From contig CATZLI010000002.1 in NCBI GenBank assembly GCA_958421275.1, forward strand, positions 1 through 64,000: a DNA stretch of 64,000 nt, read 5' to 3'. Both the position numbers and the translations under genes were made by a program. Origin of the DNA: an uncultured Collinsella sp. Its GTDB lineage: Bacteria > Actinomycetota > Coriobacteriia > Coriobacteriales > Coriobacteriaceae. Below the pieces are notes generated by a model. That model saw only the letters and a program-made list of their open reading frames with translations. It was not told the DNA's origin and did not search any database. Shown here one piece after another: positions 55,550-63,991 of this stretch (its first letter is position 1; each line of letters starts with the position of its first letter).

Positions 55550-56707
55550 GGTTTCGATGAAGGCGGCGATGCGAGTCTCAATCTGACCCATGTCGCCGTT
55601 GCTGTAGTCGGTCTCGATCTTCATGTACGGAATACCCGCGCCCTCGACAGCCTCCTGCATGCGTGCACTCTCCACGTTAAAGGTGTGGCACGCCTGGAGC
55701 ACGCTCTCCACTACGCCATCGACGCGATACTTCTCGCACATGACCAGCGTGTTTTCCATACGGCCGTCGTTGGGCGTCATGACCGAGCAGTTGATGTCCA
55801 GGTAGCGGTCGGCGATGGCGCGCAGGATATCGGGAGCCTCCGGATCGATCATCATGGCCGCCGTGCGCTCGCCCGAGCAATCGTCCATGCACACGACCAC
55901 GCCGCCGTTGGACTCGATAGTACGGCCGATCTTGCTAATCACACCGCCCACCGGGCAGCCGGTGATCAGAATGCGCTTGGCATCTGCCGCGACCGGGCGC
56001 TCGCCCGCGTCGTAGGCCTCGCGCAGCTTGACGACCTTTTGCTCCAGCTGCTGCGTATAGGCCTCGATATCAAAGCTGAACGTACCGGCGAACATGGTGC
56101 TCATCAGGTCGACGCCGCTCATGGCCGCCGGCTGGTTGGCCTGCAGCGCGAACATCTCGAGCTGGGCCGCACGCAAGCGATTGCGACGACGGACAGCAGC
56201 GCGCAGGTCATCGTCGGCAATCGTAATGCCGTAGAAGTTCTCGAGCTCCTCTTTGAGCAGGCGGCACTCCTCGCACCAGCCTTCACGCTCGTAGGCGCGA
56301 TCGCGACCCTGCGGCAGGTGCAGAATGTGCGTGCGCTTGAGCTCGTTGAGCAACTCGTACATCTTCTTCTTGCCGTCACAGGTGGTCTCGCCGATGATCA
56401 TGTCGCTAAAGTACGTAAACGGGCACTTTTGCGAGTAGGCAAAGCCGTACGTCGATTTGATGAGCGGGCACAGATTTGCCGGCAGCACCTTCTCGGCCTC
56501 GGGAATCACCTCATCGGACGTACCGCACAGAGCGACACTTGCGGCCCCCGCGGCATCGATAATCTCGAGTGGCGTATAGCTGCACAAAAAGCCGATCAGG
56601 CGATTACCAGCTTGCTTGTAATCCTTGACGCGAATAAACGACGCCTTGCGCTGCTCGTTGAACTCCTCAAACGTGGACGGCAACGGCTGCTCAATATATT
56701 CCGACAT
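55544..56707 (-). CDS. 2-hydroxyacyl-CoA dehydratase family protein (HgdB/double-cubane type)
   Basis: The 387-residue protein is of the HgdB/BcrC superfamily. Cluster-binding cysteines are in ANLCPLIKSTYGFAYSQKCP, GETTCDGKKKM and near the C-terminus VLQACHTFNVES. The CDGKKK motif and the proximity of a similar second gene fit double-cubane-cluster reductases as well as dehydratases; no CoA-transferase or acyl-CoA dehydrogenase lies nearby to settle it. It gets electrons from the ATPase at 54625-55389. TAAGGAGTT precedes the start at 56707. Confidence 0.83.
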   Translation of the reverse strand: MSEYIEQPLPSTFEEFNEQRKASFIRVKDYKQAGNRLIGFLCSYTPLEIIDAAGAASVALCGTSDEVIPEAEKVLPANLCPLIKSTYGFAYSQKCPFTYFSDMIIGETTCDGKKKMYELLNELKRTHILHLPQGRDRAYEREGWCEECRLLKEELENFYGITIADDDLRAAVRRRNRLRAAQLEMFALQANQPAAMSGVDLMSTMFAGTFSFDIEAYTQQLEQKVVKLREAYDAGERPVAADAKRILITGCPVGGVISKIGRTIESNGGVVVCMDDCSGERTAAMMIDPEAPDILRAIADRYLDINCSVMTPNDGRMENTLVMCEKYRVDGVVESVLQACHTFNVESARMQEAVEGAGIPYMKIETDYSNGDMGQIETRIAAFIETL

Positions 56708-56744
56708 ATAACTCCTTAACAAACCTTTTAACCGACCAAGGAAA

Positions 56745-56846
56745 CGGCTTTCCCAGGTGCCCGAGGTTGCCGTGAAAGAGGGGCGCCGCGTACTTTGGTA
56801 CGCAAGCGACGGTTTGAACGGCAAGATCGGGTGCCTGGGGAAGCCG
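56745..56846 (-). ncRNA. Structured element, family E copy 2 (candidate RNA)
   Basis: The arms at 56746-56773 and 56818-56845 pair. The internal loop and tip (GCGTAC-TTTG-GTACGC) equal copy 1. Compared with copy 1, CCCC/GGGG becomes CCGT/ACGG, GCCGGA/TCCGGT becomes GCCCGA/TCGGGT, and CTCAGG/CCTGAG becomes CCCAGG/CCTGGG, all compensatory. It lies between the two reductase genes. Confidence 0.65.
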
Positions 56847-56861
56847 CCGGAACGTATAGTC

Positions 56862-58145
56862 CTAAATGGTTTCCAAGAAAGCTTCGATGCGCGTCTGCAG
56901 CTGGCCTGCGTCCTCGCCGGCGTAGTCGGTGGTGATATGCATAAACGGGATGCCCGCTTCCTCGGCGGCCTTCTCGACCTGGAAGGACTCCATCTCATAG
57001 AGCGTGCAGAACTGCAGGGCCACGTCGACGATGCCGTCGGCATGCAGGTCCTTGGCCATCTGGACAATGTCCTTCATACGCTGGTCGTTGGGCGTAAAGA
57101 CGGCGCAGTTGATCTTAAAGTAGCGCTCGGCGATGGCGTCGAGCATCTCGTCGACCGTCTCGCCGGACTCGTCGACTAGGTCCTTGTAGTAGCGCGAGCC
57201 CGTGCAGGACTCCTCGCCTACCACAACGCCGCCGGCCTTCTCAATGAGGTTGAACAGCTTCCAGTTGGGCACGGCCATGGGCGTGCCGGTGTACAGGATG
57301 CGCTTGGTCCCCTTGGGCGCCACGCCCTCGCCGGCCTCGACACGCTGCTCACACTCGGCCGCCATATCGTTAATGGCTCCGGTCAGACGCGGCGTGTCGT
57401 CCATAAAGGCTGCCTGCACGGTCAGCAGGCTGTCGAGACCGCTGATGGGCGCTGGGTCGGCAGCGCGCGTGGCAGCGAGGCGCTGTAGGGCGCGGCGCTT
57501 CTCATTGACGGCGTGGATGGCGGCCTTCAGACGCTCGGGCGTAATCTTGACGCCACACTCTTCCTCAATCTTGGCGGCGAGCTTCTTGACCTCGGCTTTC
57601 CAGGTCACGAGCGTGGACTCATCGTGCACGTTGGGAATATCCATGACGTACATGTTCTTTTGCGTGGCAAAAAACTCATAAGCCTTCTTCTTGCCATCGC
57701 AGGTGTTCTCGCCCACCACCAGGTCACTCGACTCAATGTAGGGGCAGACCTCGCCCAGCTTAAAGCCAGCAAAGCTCTTGATAAGCGGACAGGTGTTGCG
57801 CGGCAGGTGCTCCTCGACCTTATCGGTTGCCCAATCGGCACCCGAGCAAAGGCCCACGGGGATACCGTCGCAGGCAAGTACAATCTCCTCGGGCACGTAC
57901 ACGCAGAACGAACCGACGATCTTGGTGGCCTCGCCGGCCTCCTTCTTGTCGAGCATCTCCTTAATACGGCCGCTGTGGATGTTGGTGGCCACAAAGTCCA
58001 GGTAGGACGTGGACTTGGGGCGATTGTTCTGCGTCAGGAACATATCGCCGTACATCTGGCCCACGGCGCCCAGCAGCATGTCGTGGTCGGCAAGATTCAT
58101 GCCGAGGCTCTCCCACATCGGATGGAAATCAAATTCTTCAGCCAT
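56862..58145 (-). CDS. 2-hydroxyacyl-CoA dehydratase family protein (double-cubane-type reductase)
   Basis: The 427-residue paralogue of the previous gene carries cluster-ligand cysteines in RNTCPLIKSFAGFKLGEVCP, GENTCDGKKKAYEFF and LQFCTLYEMES. It is longer by 40 residues at the N-terminus. The two could form a heterodimer like HgdAB, or be separate double-cubane proteins sharing an activator. A small leader frame with a hairpin lies upstream (58305-58373). The substrate is unknown; the neighbourhood of selD and yedF is suggestive only. Confidence 0.83.
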   Translation of the reverse strand: MAEEFDFHPMWESLGMNLADHDMLLGAVGQMYGDMFLTQNNRPKSTSYLDFVATNIHSGRIKEMLDKKEAGEATKIVGSFCVYVPEEIVLACDGIPVGLCSGADWATDKVEEHLPRNTCPLIKSFAGFKLGEVCPYIESSDLVVGENTCDGKKKAYEFFATQKNMYVMDIPNVHDESTLVTWKAEVKKLAAKIEEECGVKITPERLKAAIHAVNEKRRALQRLAATRAADPAPISGLDSLLTVQAAFMDDTPRLTGAINDMAAECEQRVEAGEGVAPKGTKRILYTGTPMAVPNWKLFNLIEKAGGVVVGEESCTGSRYYKDLVDESGETVDEMLDAIAERYFKINCAVFTPNDQRMKDIVQMAKDLHADGIVDVALQFCTLYEMESFQVEKAAEEAGIPFMHITTDYAGEDAGQLQTRIEAFLETI

Positions 58146-58281
58146 GACGGTTCCCCTCTCGAACCAAAAACGGATAACAGCGGTATCGATGCACGACGGG
58201 CGGCGATTGCCCGGCCGTGCTCAAACCCGGAATTTTGGGGAACCTGCTTTGCGGTTGACTATTTAGTTGTGCGTCGTCTCT

Positions 58282-58319
58282 CCCGGAGCCGTGAACATAC
58301 CTGCTCATATGCGGCTCCG
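58282..58319 (-). promoter_or_regulatory. Hairpin overlapping the leader frame
   Basis: CCGGAGCC near 58283 and GGCTCCG near 58313 pair (CGGAGCCG with CGGCTCCG) around a 20-base loop that contains the stop codon of the small frame. Ribosomes on the leader would open or close it. Confidence 0.5.
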
Positions 58320-58373
58320 AGCCATATACTGGGCGCGCGCGGCAACGCGGCGAATGTATGTCGTCTGCGGCAT
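58305..58373 (-). CDS. Possible 22-residue leader peptide
   Basis: The frame MPQTTYIRRVAARAQYMARS plus RI-stop has a strong ribosome site (AAAAGGAGGG, eight bases before the ATG). It lies about 160 bases upstream of the reductase gene, in the otherwise gene-free interval 58146-58574, and its end is inside a hairpin. It is rich in arginine and alanine, without a run of one amino acid as in classic attenuators. It could be a regulatory leader or a real small protein. Confidence 0.45.
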   Translation of the reverse strand: MPQTTYIRRVAARAQYMARSRI

Positions 58374-58528
58374 GTGCGCACCCTCCTTTTCAAGTTTAGG
58401 ACAACTATATCAACGGTCATCGACCATGCGAACACCGTTGACATTCGTACGACAGCGTCGTGTGCCGTTGTTTAATAAATTATTATCTTGATTGATAAGA
58501 GTTTGTCATCCCTCATTCGGCAAACGGC

Positions 58529-58563
58529 AAAACAAAGCCGCCGAGGCTTATATCCCCGACGGC
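58529..58563 (-). terminator. modC terminator
   Basis: GCCGCCGAGG (58537-58546) pairs with CCCCGACGGC (58554-58563), with two G-U pairs, and on the minus strand TTTGTTTT follows. Confidence 0.88.
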
Positions 58564-58574
58564 ATTACCCGGCG

Positions 58575-59645
58575 CTATCGACAAACCAGGTGAATCCTAC
58601 TCGCATCGAAGTGCATGCGCAGGTTCTCGCCTGCTTGCGGCAGCTCGTCGACAGGCACGCCCACTTTGTTGACCTTCCACTGCAGACGCGTGGGCGCATC
58701 AGTACGCGGCACGTCCAACAGCACCAGGCGCTCAAAGCGCGAATCGCTCACTCGGGCCACGTGCAAATCATAGCTGTTGCGACCCCGCCCCGCGCGATTG
58801 TCAACATGGAAGTAGCTTGCGCGAATGCCCAGGTACGCCACATTATCGGGAACCGCGCGACCCACGTTAAAGCTCATGCCCCAGTCGAGGGCCTCAACTT
58901 CTTCGTCGCCGATCTTGCGCGCCCGGCTTGTGTTCTTGCAGCCCGTCAGGCGCAGCGCCGCCAGCGTCTGCGGACGGCGGACCACGTCCTCGACTGAGCC
59001 GATCTCCTCAACATGCCCGTCGTGCATCACGCAGATGCGCTGGCACAGGCGGCACGCTTCGTCGATGTCGTGGCTCACGTAGAGCACGGTGCGGTTGCAT
59101 ACATCGAACAGGTCGAGCATGTTCTGCTCGAGGGCGCTCTTAAGATAGGAATCGAGTGCGCTCATGGGCTCGTCGAACATAAAGATACCCGGATGCGCCG
59201 CCACCATGCGCGCAAGCGCCACACGTTGCTGCTGACCGCCCGAGAGTCGCACGGGATAGCGGTCGGCAAAATCGGCCAGTCCAAAGATACCCAGGTAGCG
59301 CTCGGCGAGCTTTTTGCGCGCGGCGGCGTCGCCCGCATCCTTTACACCGGCGCATACGTTATCGGCCACCGTCATGTTGGGGAAAAGCTGATAGTTTTGG
59401 AACAGCAGGGCGCATTTTCGCTCCTGGGGCGACAGGTTGATGCCCGCCGCCGAGTCAAAAAAGGTCACGCCGTTGACGACGATCTTGCCCTCGTCGGGCG
59501 TCTCAACACCGGCAATGCAGCGCAGCGTGCAGCTCTTGCCGCAGCCCGAGGCACCAAGCAGCGCCACACGCTCCTCGCCGGCCTCAAGCTGCATATCGAG
59601 CATAAACCCCGGATAGCGCTTTTTTATGTCCAGAACGAGTGACAT
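58575..59645 (-). CDS. modC: Molybdate ABC transporter ATP-binding protein
   Basis: The 356-residue ATPase drives molybdate uptake. Walker A is LLGASGCGKSCTLRC near residue 30, the ABC signature RLSGGQQQRVALAR is near residue 135, Walker B is IFMFDEPMSALDS, and the H-loop is YVSHDIDEACRL. The C-terminal part (after residue 235) is a TOBE/MOP-like domain that may sense molybdate. It starts three bases after the modB stop. Confidence 0.92.
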   Translation of the reverse strand: MSLVLDIKKRYPGFMLDMQLEAGEERVALLGASGCGKSCTLRCIAGVETPDEGKIVVNGVTFFDSAAGINLSPQERKCALLFQNYQLFPNMTVADNVCAGVKDAGDAAARKKLAERYLGIFGLADFADRYPVRLSGGQQQRVALARMVAAHPGIFMFDEPMSALDSYLKSALEQNMLDLFDVCNRTVLYVSHDIDEACRLCQRICVMHDGHVEEIGSVEDVVRRPQTLAALRLTGCKNTSRARKIGDEEVEALDWGMSFNVGRAVPDNVAYLGIRASYFHVDNRAGRGRNSYDLHVARVSDSRFERLVLLDVPRTDAPTRLQWKVNKVGVPVDELPQAGENLRMHFDASRIHLVCR

Positions 59646-59648
59646 GGC

Positions 59649-61091
59649 CTATCGACCCCCCTGCATAGCGGGCTCATCGCGCATGAGCTCGGCCAGCGCC
59701 TCGCGATCGATACGCAGCGCATCGCCACCGGCGGGATCGAGCGAATCGCCCTGTCCGGCAAGCTCTTTGGCCTGCTTGCGCTCCGCACGGGAAAGACCAC
59801 GCTCGCGGTACTTTTGCGAATGTGCCGTGTACATGTTGATGAATAGGATGACCAGGAAGCTGAACGCAATTACGACCACGACCCAAAAGAGGGCCACCGA
59901 CGTGTTGCCGCCCATCCACTCAAAGTAGATGGCGATGGGGATGGTCTGGGTAATGCCGGCGTAGTTGCCCGCAAAGAACAGGGTGCAGCCAAACTCGCCC
60001 ATCGCGCGGGCAAAGGCGAGCACCGTGCCGGCGGCAATCGAGGGCCAGCCAAGCGGCATCATAAGCTTGGTAAAGATGCGACGCTCGGACCAGCCCAGCG
60101 TGCGCGCCGCATCGAGCATCTGCGTGTCGAGGCTCTCAAAGGCTCCGAGCGCCGTGCGGTAGACCAGGGGAAACGACACAACGACGGCAGATATCACCGC
60201 CGCAGGCCAGGTAAAGACGATCGAGATGCCGTGCGCGATGAGCCACCGACCGACCCCGGTCGATCGACCAAATAGCATAAGCAGCAGAAAGCCGCAGACC
60301 GTGGGCGGCAGCACCATAGGAATCGTAAAGACCGAATCGAGCAGGCCCTTGATGCGACTCGAGGTACCCATAGTCTTCCACGCGGCGAACAGGCCCAGCG
60401 CAAAGGAGATCAGCAGGGCAAGGCCGCTCGTTTTAATGGACACCCAAAACGGTCGGTAGTCGATGCAGCCCAATAAGGAGGCCAGAGAGGTCAAGGGCCC
60501 CTGCTCATCCCGCAACACGACAGACGACGCTTCTACCATTTGAGCGCTATCAAGCCAACGCGCGCCGCCCTTGGCATCACCCGAGGCTGATGCAATCACC
60601 ACATAGCGGTCCCCATCCGCACCGCGCTCGTCAAAGCCATAGGTATACCCGCCGGCGTCAAACGTTGTTTCCGCCGTGACATACCAAGGAAGATCCACGT
60701 CCCCTAGCCGCGCACCTCCCATGCAGTTTGCGCTGTCGAGCTCACAGACGAGGGTCTTGAGACCCGATACGCACTCGTTGTCCTGCGGATCCAATCCATA
60801 CTTCTCGACCGCTTTGGGCGATATCCACACAACAACGCGGTCGGCAGCAGGCGCCACTACAAGGTCCACGTCCTCGTCAACGGGAAACCGGTAGCCCTCA
60901 GGCTGGCCCTCCATGGCACGAGCGGTCCCCTTGGCCAATCGCTCAAAACCCTCGATCCCATAGGAAAGCCCATGAGCGGTCGCAGCAACCTGGGCCCCGT
61001 CCTCAGCGTCCCCAGCAAACGCAAATCCCGGCACCCAGCAAAGCGCGAAGGTCAAAGCACAGGCGACAAGCATGCGGAATCTATTAAGCAC
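59649..61091 (-). CDS. modB: Molybdate ABC transporter permease with extra extracytoplasmic N-terminal domain
   Basis: The 480-residue protein is about twice the usual ModB length. Residues 1-26 look like a signal peptide or first membrane helix (MLVACALTFALCWVPGFAFA); about residues 27-212 are a soluble domain outside the membrane with several cysteines; the permease follows, with the ABC coupling motif near ARAMGEFGCTLFFAGNYAGI. A charged tail after residue 440 faces the cytoplasm. The GTG at 61091 follows TTGGAG; an earlier GTG at 61160 touches the modA stop but lacks a good site. I do not recognise the added domain. Confidence 0.85.
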   Translation of the reverse strand: MLNRFRMLVACALTFALCWVPGFAFAGDAEDGAQVAATAHGLSYGIEGFERLAKGTARAMEGQPEGYRFPVDEDVDLVVAPAADRVVVWISPKAVEKYGLDPQDNECVSGLKTLVCELDSANCMGGARLGDVDLPWYVTAETTFDAGGYTYGFDERGADGDRYVVIASASGDAKGGARWLDSAQMVEASSVVLRDEQGPLTSLASLLGCIDYRPFWVSIKTSGLALLISFALGLFAAWKTMGTSSRIKGLLDSVFTIPMVLPPTVCGFLLLMLFGRSTGVGRWLIAHGISIVFTWPAAVISAVVVSFPLVYRTALGAFESLDTQMLDAARTLGWSERRIFTKLMMPLGWPSIAAGTVLAFARAMGEFGCTLFFAGNYAGITQTIPIAIYFEWMGGNTSVALFWVVVVIAFSFLVILFINMYTAHSQKYRERGLSRAERKQAKELAGQGDSLDPAGGDALRIDREALAELMRDEPAMQGGR

Positions 61092-61159
61092 GAAAAGCTC
61101 CAAGCGAATACAAGGACGGAGTAAAACACAAAACGATAGAATTATCGCGCCAAGCCGCA

Positions 61160-62035
61160 CTACGCGGAAAGCTCAAAGCCGTACTTGGCCCAAATCTTCT
61201 GAGCCTTCTTGTTAGACAGGCAGAAGTCGATAAACGCCTTGGCCTCGCCGGCGTGCTCGGAGCCATCGGCGACAGCACCCGGGTACACGATGGGCTTGTG
61301 CGAATCCTCAGGACACACGAAGGCCTCCTCGATGCCGTCGTAGCGGAAGATATCGGAGCTGTAGACAAAACCGGCCACGCAGTCGCCTGTGGACACATAG
61401 GCGGCGGCGGTACCAACTTTGTCGGCCAGAGCGACCTTGTCGGCGATCTCGGGAGCATACTCGCCGTCGTCGCCCTCGGTGCCGGTGTAGAGGCCCACGG
61501 AGGCCAGGGCCTGGTTGGCGTACTTGCCGGCGGGAACGGTCTTGGCGTCGCCGATGGCGATCTTGCCGTCCAGATTCGCGACGTCGGCGATGGCCTCGAC
61601 CATGGTGTCGGAGCCCTCGGCGCGAATGATCACGAGGTCGTTGACGAACATATCCTCACGGGTGTCGGCGGCGACGAGCTCGGCGGTCTCAGCGTTATCC
61701 ATGGTGCCCTTGGAAGCGGTGATGAGCACGTCGACCGTGGCGCCGGCACGCATCTGCTCGACGAGGTCGCCGGAGGCCTTAAACTGCGTGTCGGCAAAGG
61801 TGGTGCCGGTCTGGTCGGTGTAGAGCTCCTGGACCTCGGGCAGGGCCTTCTCGAGCGAGTTGGCGGCAAAGACCTGCAGCTTGACAGCCTTCTTCTTAGA
61901 GGAAGACTTGGCGGAGCCGGCATCGGAACCAGCGGGCTCGGACGTCTTGTTGCCCGAGCAGCCAGCAAGGCCAAGGCTGGCGGCAGCGGCAGCAGAAAGC
62001 GAGACAAAACCGCGGCGTGAAACCATATCGAACAT
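61160..62035 (-). CDS. modA: Molybdate-binding lipoprotein
   Basis: The 291-residue solute-binding protein has an N-terminal signal with twin arginines (SRRGFVSLSAAAAASLGLAG) and a lipobox cysteine, so it is anchored outside the membrane. The mature part starts with a Ser/Lys linker, then VKLQVFAANSLEKALPEV, the ModA signature strand. ASKGTMDNAETAELV and DAKTVPAGKYANQALASVG line the oxyanion site. The start at 62035 follows AAAGGG. It is the first gene of modABC, behind the operator at 62107-62139. Confidence 0.93.
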   Translation of the reverse strand: MFDMVSRRGFVSLSAAAAASLGLAGCSGNKTSEPAGSDAGSAKSSSKKKAVKLQVFAANSLEKALPEVQELYTDQTGTTFADTQFKASGDLVEQMRAGATVDVLITASKGTMDNAETAELVAADTREDMFVNDLVIIRAEGSDTMVEAIADVANLDGKIAIGDAKTVPAGKYANQALASVGLYTGTEGDDGEYAPEIADKVALADKVGTAAAYVSTGDCVAGFVYSSDIFRYDGIEEAFVCPEDSHKPIVYPGAVADGSEHAGEAKAFIDFCLSNKKAQKIWAKYGFELSA

Positions 62036-62095
62036 GTTCAACCCTTTCGGACCTTGTGCCCGGGCACCCCACCGCGGGCTTTAATCTGCAATCAG

Positions 62096-62139
62096 ATTAT
62101 ACTTCTGCGAGAATAATGATAGTGAGAAATTATTCTCGC
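62096..62139 (-). promoter_or_regulatory. modA promoter with 11-bp inverted repeat operator
   Basis: On the minus strand TATAAT occupies 62101-62096. GCGAGAATAAT (62107-62117) and ATTATTCTCGC (62129-62139) are perfect inverted arms with an 11-base spacer, covering the -35 region, so a bound dimer would block or replace polymerase contacts. The half-site does not match the E. coli ModE site. Confidence 0.7.
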
Positions 62140-62182
62140 CAGAGAATATAGTTTCGAGTTGCCATACACCTTGGCGTCACTT

Positions 62183-62226
62183 CGGCGGAAAACAAAGGCG
62201 GAGCAGCCGTTCAGGTCGCCCCGCCC
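62183..62226 (-). terminator. Terminator of the moeA-mog transcript
   Basis: On the minus strand GGCGGGGCGACC pairs with GGCTGCTCCGCC (with two G-U pairs and one mismatch), then TTTGTTTT follows. Confidence 0.7.
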
Positions 62227-62238
62227 CAGGTAAACCAC

Positions 62239-62718
62239 TTAGTTGGTATGTCCGCCGCCCGCTGTCATCTGAGCCGCATGCTCCAGCTGGTCCGCTATGG
62301 CCTCCCAGCTTTCGCGGGCGGCCTTCGTAGAACCGGGAAAGTTTACGACAAGTGTATGACCTCGTTGCATGCACACGGCGCGCGAGAGCATGGCGCGGCG
62401 CGTCTTGGTCATCGAGTACGCACGGATTGCCTCTGCAATACCCGGCACATCGCGGTCACAGACGGCACGCGTCGCCTCGGGTGTCACGTCGCGCATCGAA
62501 AGACCCGTGCCGCCGCAGGTGAGCACGACATTGGCGTGGCACTCATCGGCGGCTTCCGCGATGGCATCACCGATCTCGCTGACGTCGTCGCGTACGACCA
62601 CGTGTGAGGAGACCGTCCAGCCCTGCGCCTCGATAAGCTCCTCGAGTGAGGCTCCAGCCTCGTCCTGGGCAAGATCACGCGTATCCGAGCACGTCACGAT
62701 CGAAATCTTCAACTCCAC
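62239..62718 (-). CDS. mog: Molybdopterin adenylyltransferase (MoaB/Mog family)
   Basis: The 159-residue protein activates molybdopterin with AMP before MoeA inserts molybdenum. The family signatures are VVLTCGGTGLSMRDVTPEAT in the middle and LVVNFPGSTKAARESWEAI near the end. The GTG at 62718 has AGGAGGAAGAC in front; longer frames run into moeA. It starts ten bases after the moeA stop. Whether it is Mog or MoaB cannot be told by sequence alone; its role is the same step. Confidence 0.88.
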   Translation of the reverse strand: MELKISIVTCSDTRDLAQDEAGASLEELIEAQGWTVSSHVVVRDDVSEIGDAIAEAADECHANVVLTCGGTGLSMRDVTPEATRAVCDRDVPGIAEAIRAYSMTKTRRAMLSRAVCMQRGHTLVVNFPGSTKAARESWEAIADQLEHAAQMTAGGGHTN

Positions 62719-62728
62719 AGTCTTCCTC

Positions 62729-63991
62729 CTACAACACCGTTCCCTCGGGCAGGTCGACGCGAACAACGTCCACGACATCGCTCGCCGCAAGGTCGCACGG
62801 ACCCTCGTTAATGCGCAGCAGGCAGTTGGCCCGCTGCATCGTGCCGAGCAGCGCCGAATTCTGCGTCTTGGCCTCGGTCACCAACAGCTCACCGGTCTCG
62901 GGGTCGCGCAAAACCGTCGCGCGATCGAAGAAGCGGCGATGCTGTCGCTTTTTCACGTCGTGTGTGAGCGTCGCCTGCTGCACGGGACGCGCACCCTCGG
63001 CAAAGCCGCGCATCTTGCGAATCGCCGGGCGGGCGAGCATCTCAAAGCCCACATACGCCGCGGCCGGATTGCCTGAAAGTCCCAGGTAGGGCTTACCCCC
63101 GAGCAAGCCAAACGTGATGGCCTTGCCCGGACGCATCGAGATGCGATCGAACAGCACCTCGCCCTCGCGCCTGACCAGCGCCGTCACATAGTCGTAATCG
63201 CCCGAAGAGGCGCCGCCGCTCGTAATGACAAAGTCGCACTCCTGCACGGCACGATGAACCAGCTCGGCAATCGCCTGCTCATCATCGGGCGCAATGCCAA
63301 AGAACACGGGCTCGGCGCCGGCATCGAGCGCTTCGGCCATCAACGCCGACGAGTTGGAGTCGCGAATCTGCCCGCGCACCGGCAGCTCACCCGGCGCGAC
63401 CAGCTCCGTGCCCAGCGAGATAATGCCCACGCGCGGAGCGGCATGGACCTTCACGCTCGCGTAACCGGCGCTTGCCAGCAGGCCGGCGCCGGCCGGAGCC
63501 ACAACCTCACCGGCGCGCATCACGACGTCGCCGGCATGGGCCTCCTCGGCGGCAGAGCGAACGTTCTCCCCCACCTTGGCCGGCGCCGAGAACCTCACAC
63601 GCGAGCCCTCGTTGCCGTCACCGTCGAGTACATCGACGATCTCGTATTTCACCACGGCATCGGCACCTTCGGGTACCGGCGCGCCCGTCATGATGCGGAC
63701 CGTCTCGCCCGCGCCGATTACGCCCTCAAACACATGTCCCGCAGCCTCGTGTCCGATAACGTCGAGCGTCACCGGCGCCTCGCCAGACGCCTGCGCCAAG
63801 TCCGCCGAGCGCACGGCATATCCGTCCATAGCACTGTTGGCAAACGGCGAGATGTCGATGTCGGCCACCGCGTCCTCGGCCAAGGGAAGACCGGTGGCCT
63901 GCCACACGGGAATCTCGACGAGATCGGTCGGAGCAACGTGCGACAGAACAATCGACTGCGCGTCCTCCAGCGGAATGAGTTTCTCTGCCAT
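62729..63991 (-). CDS. moeA: Molybdopterin molybdenumtransferase
   Basis: The 420-residue enzyme inserts molybdate into adenylated molybdopterin. Motifs in order are PFANSAMDGYAVRSADL (about residue 50), IMTGAPVPEGADAVVKYEIV, VGIISLGTELVAPGELPVRG, FVITSGGASSGDYDYVTAL and LSGNPAAAYVGFEMLARPAI. The length is that of a complete MoeA. GAGGTG precedes the start at 63991, nine bases from the window end, so its upstream region is not visible. Confidence 0.95.
   Translation of the reverse strand: MAEKLIPLEDAQSIVLSHVAPTDLVEIPVWQATGLPLAEDAVADIDISPFANSAMDGYAVRSADLAQASGEAPVTLDVIGHEAAGHVFEGVIGAGETVRIMTGAPVPEGADAVVKYEIVDVLDGDGNEGSRVRFSAPAKVGENVRSAAEEAHAGDVVMRAGEVVAPAGAGLLASAGYASVKVHAAPRVGIISLGTELVAPGELPVRGQIRDSNSSALMAEALDAGAEPVFFGIAPDDEQAIAELVHRAVQECDFVITSGGASSGDYDYVTALVRREGEVLFDRISMRPGKAITFGLLGGKPYLGLSGNPAAAYVGFEMLARPAIRKMRGFAEGARPVQQATLTHDVKKRQHRRFFDRATVLRDPETGELLVTEAKTQNSALLGTMQRANCLLRINEGPCDLAASDVVDVVRVDLPEGTVL

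Noticed and set aside
62107..62139. Classic ModE box before modA
   Set aside because: The arms read GCGAGAATAAT, not the TATA/ACG-type half-sites of the ModE consensus.
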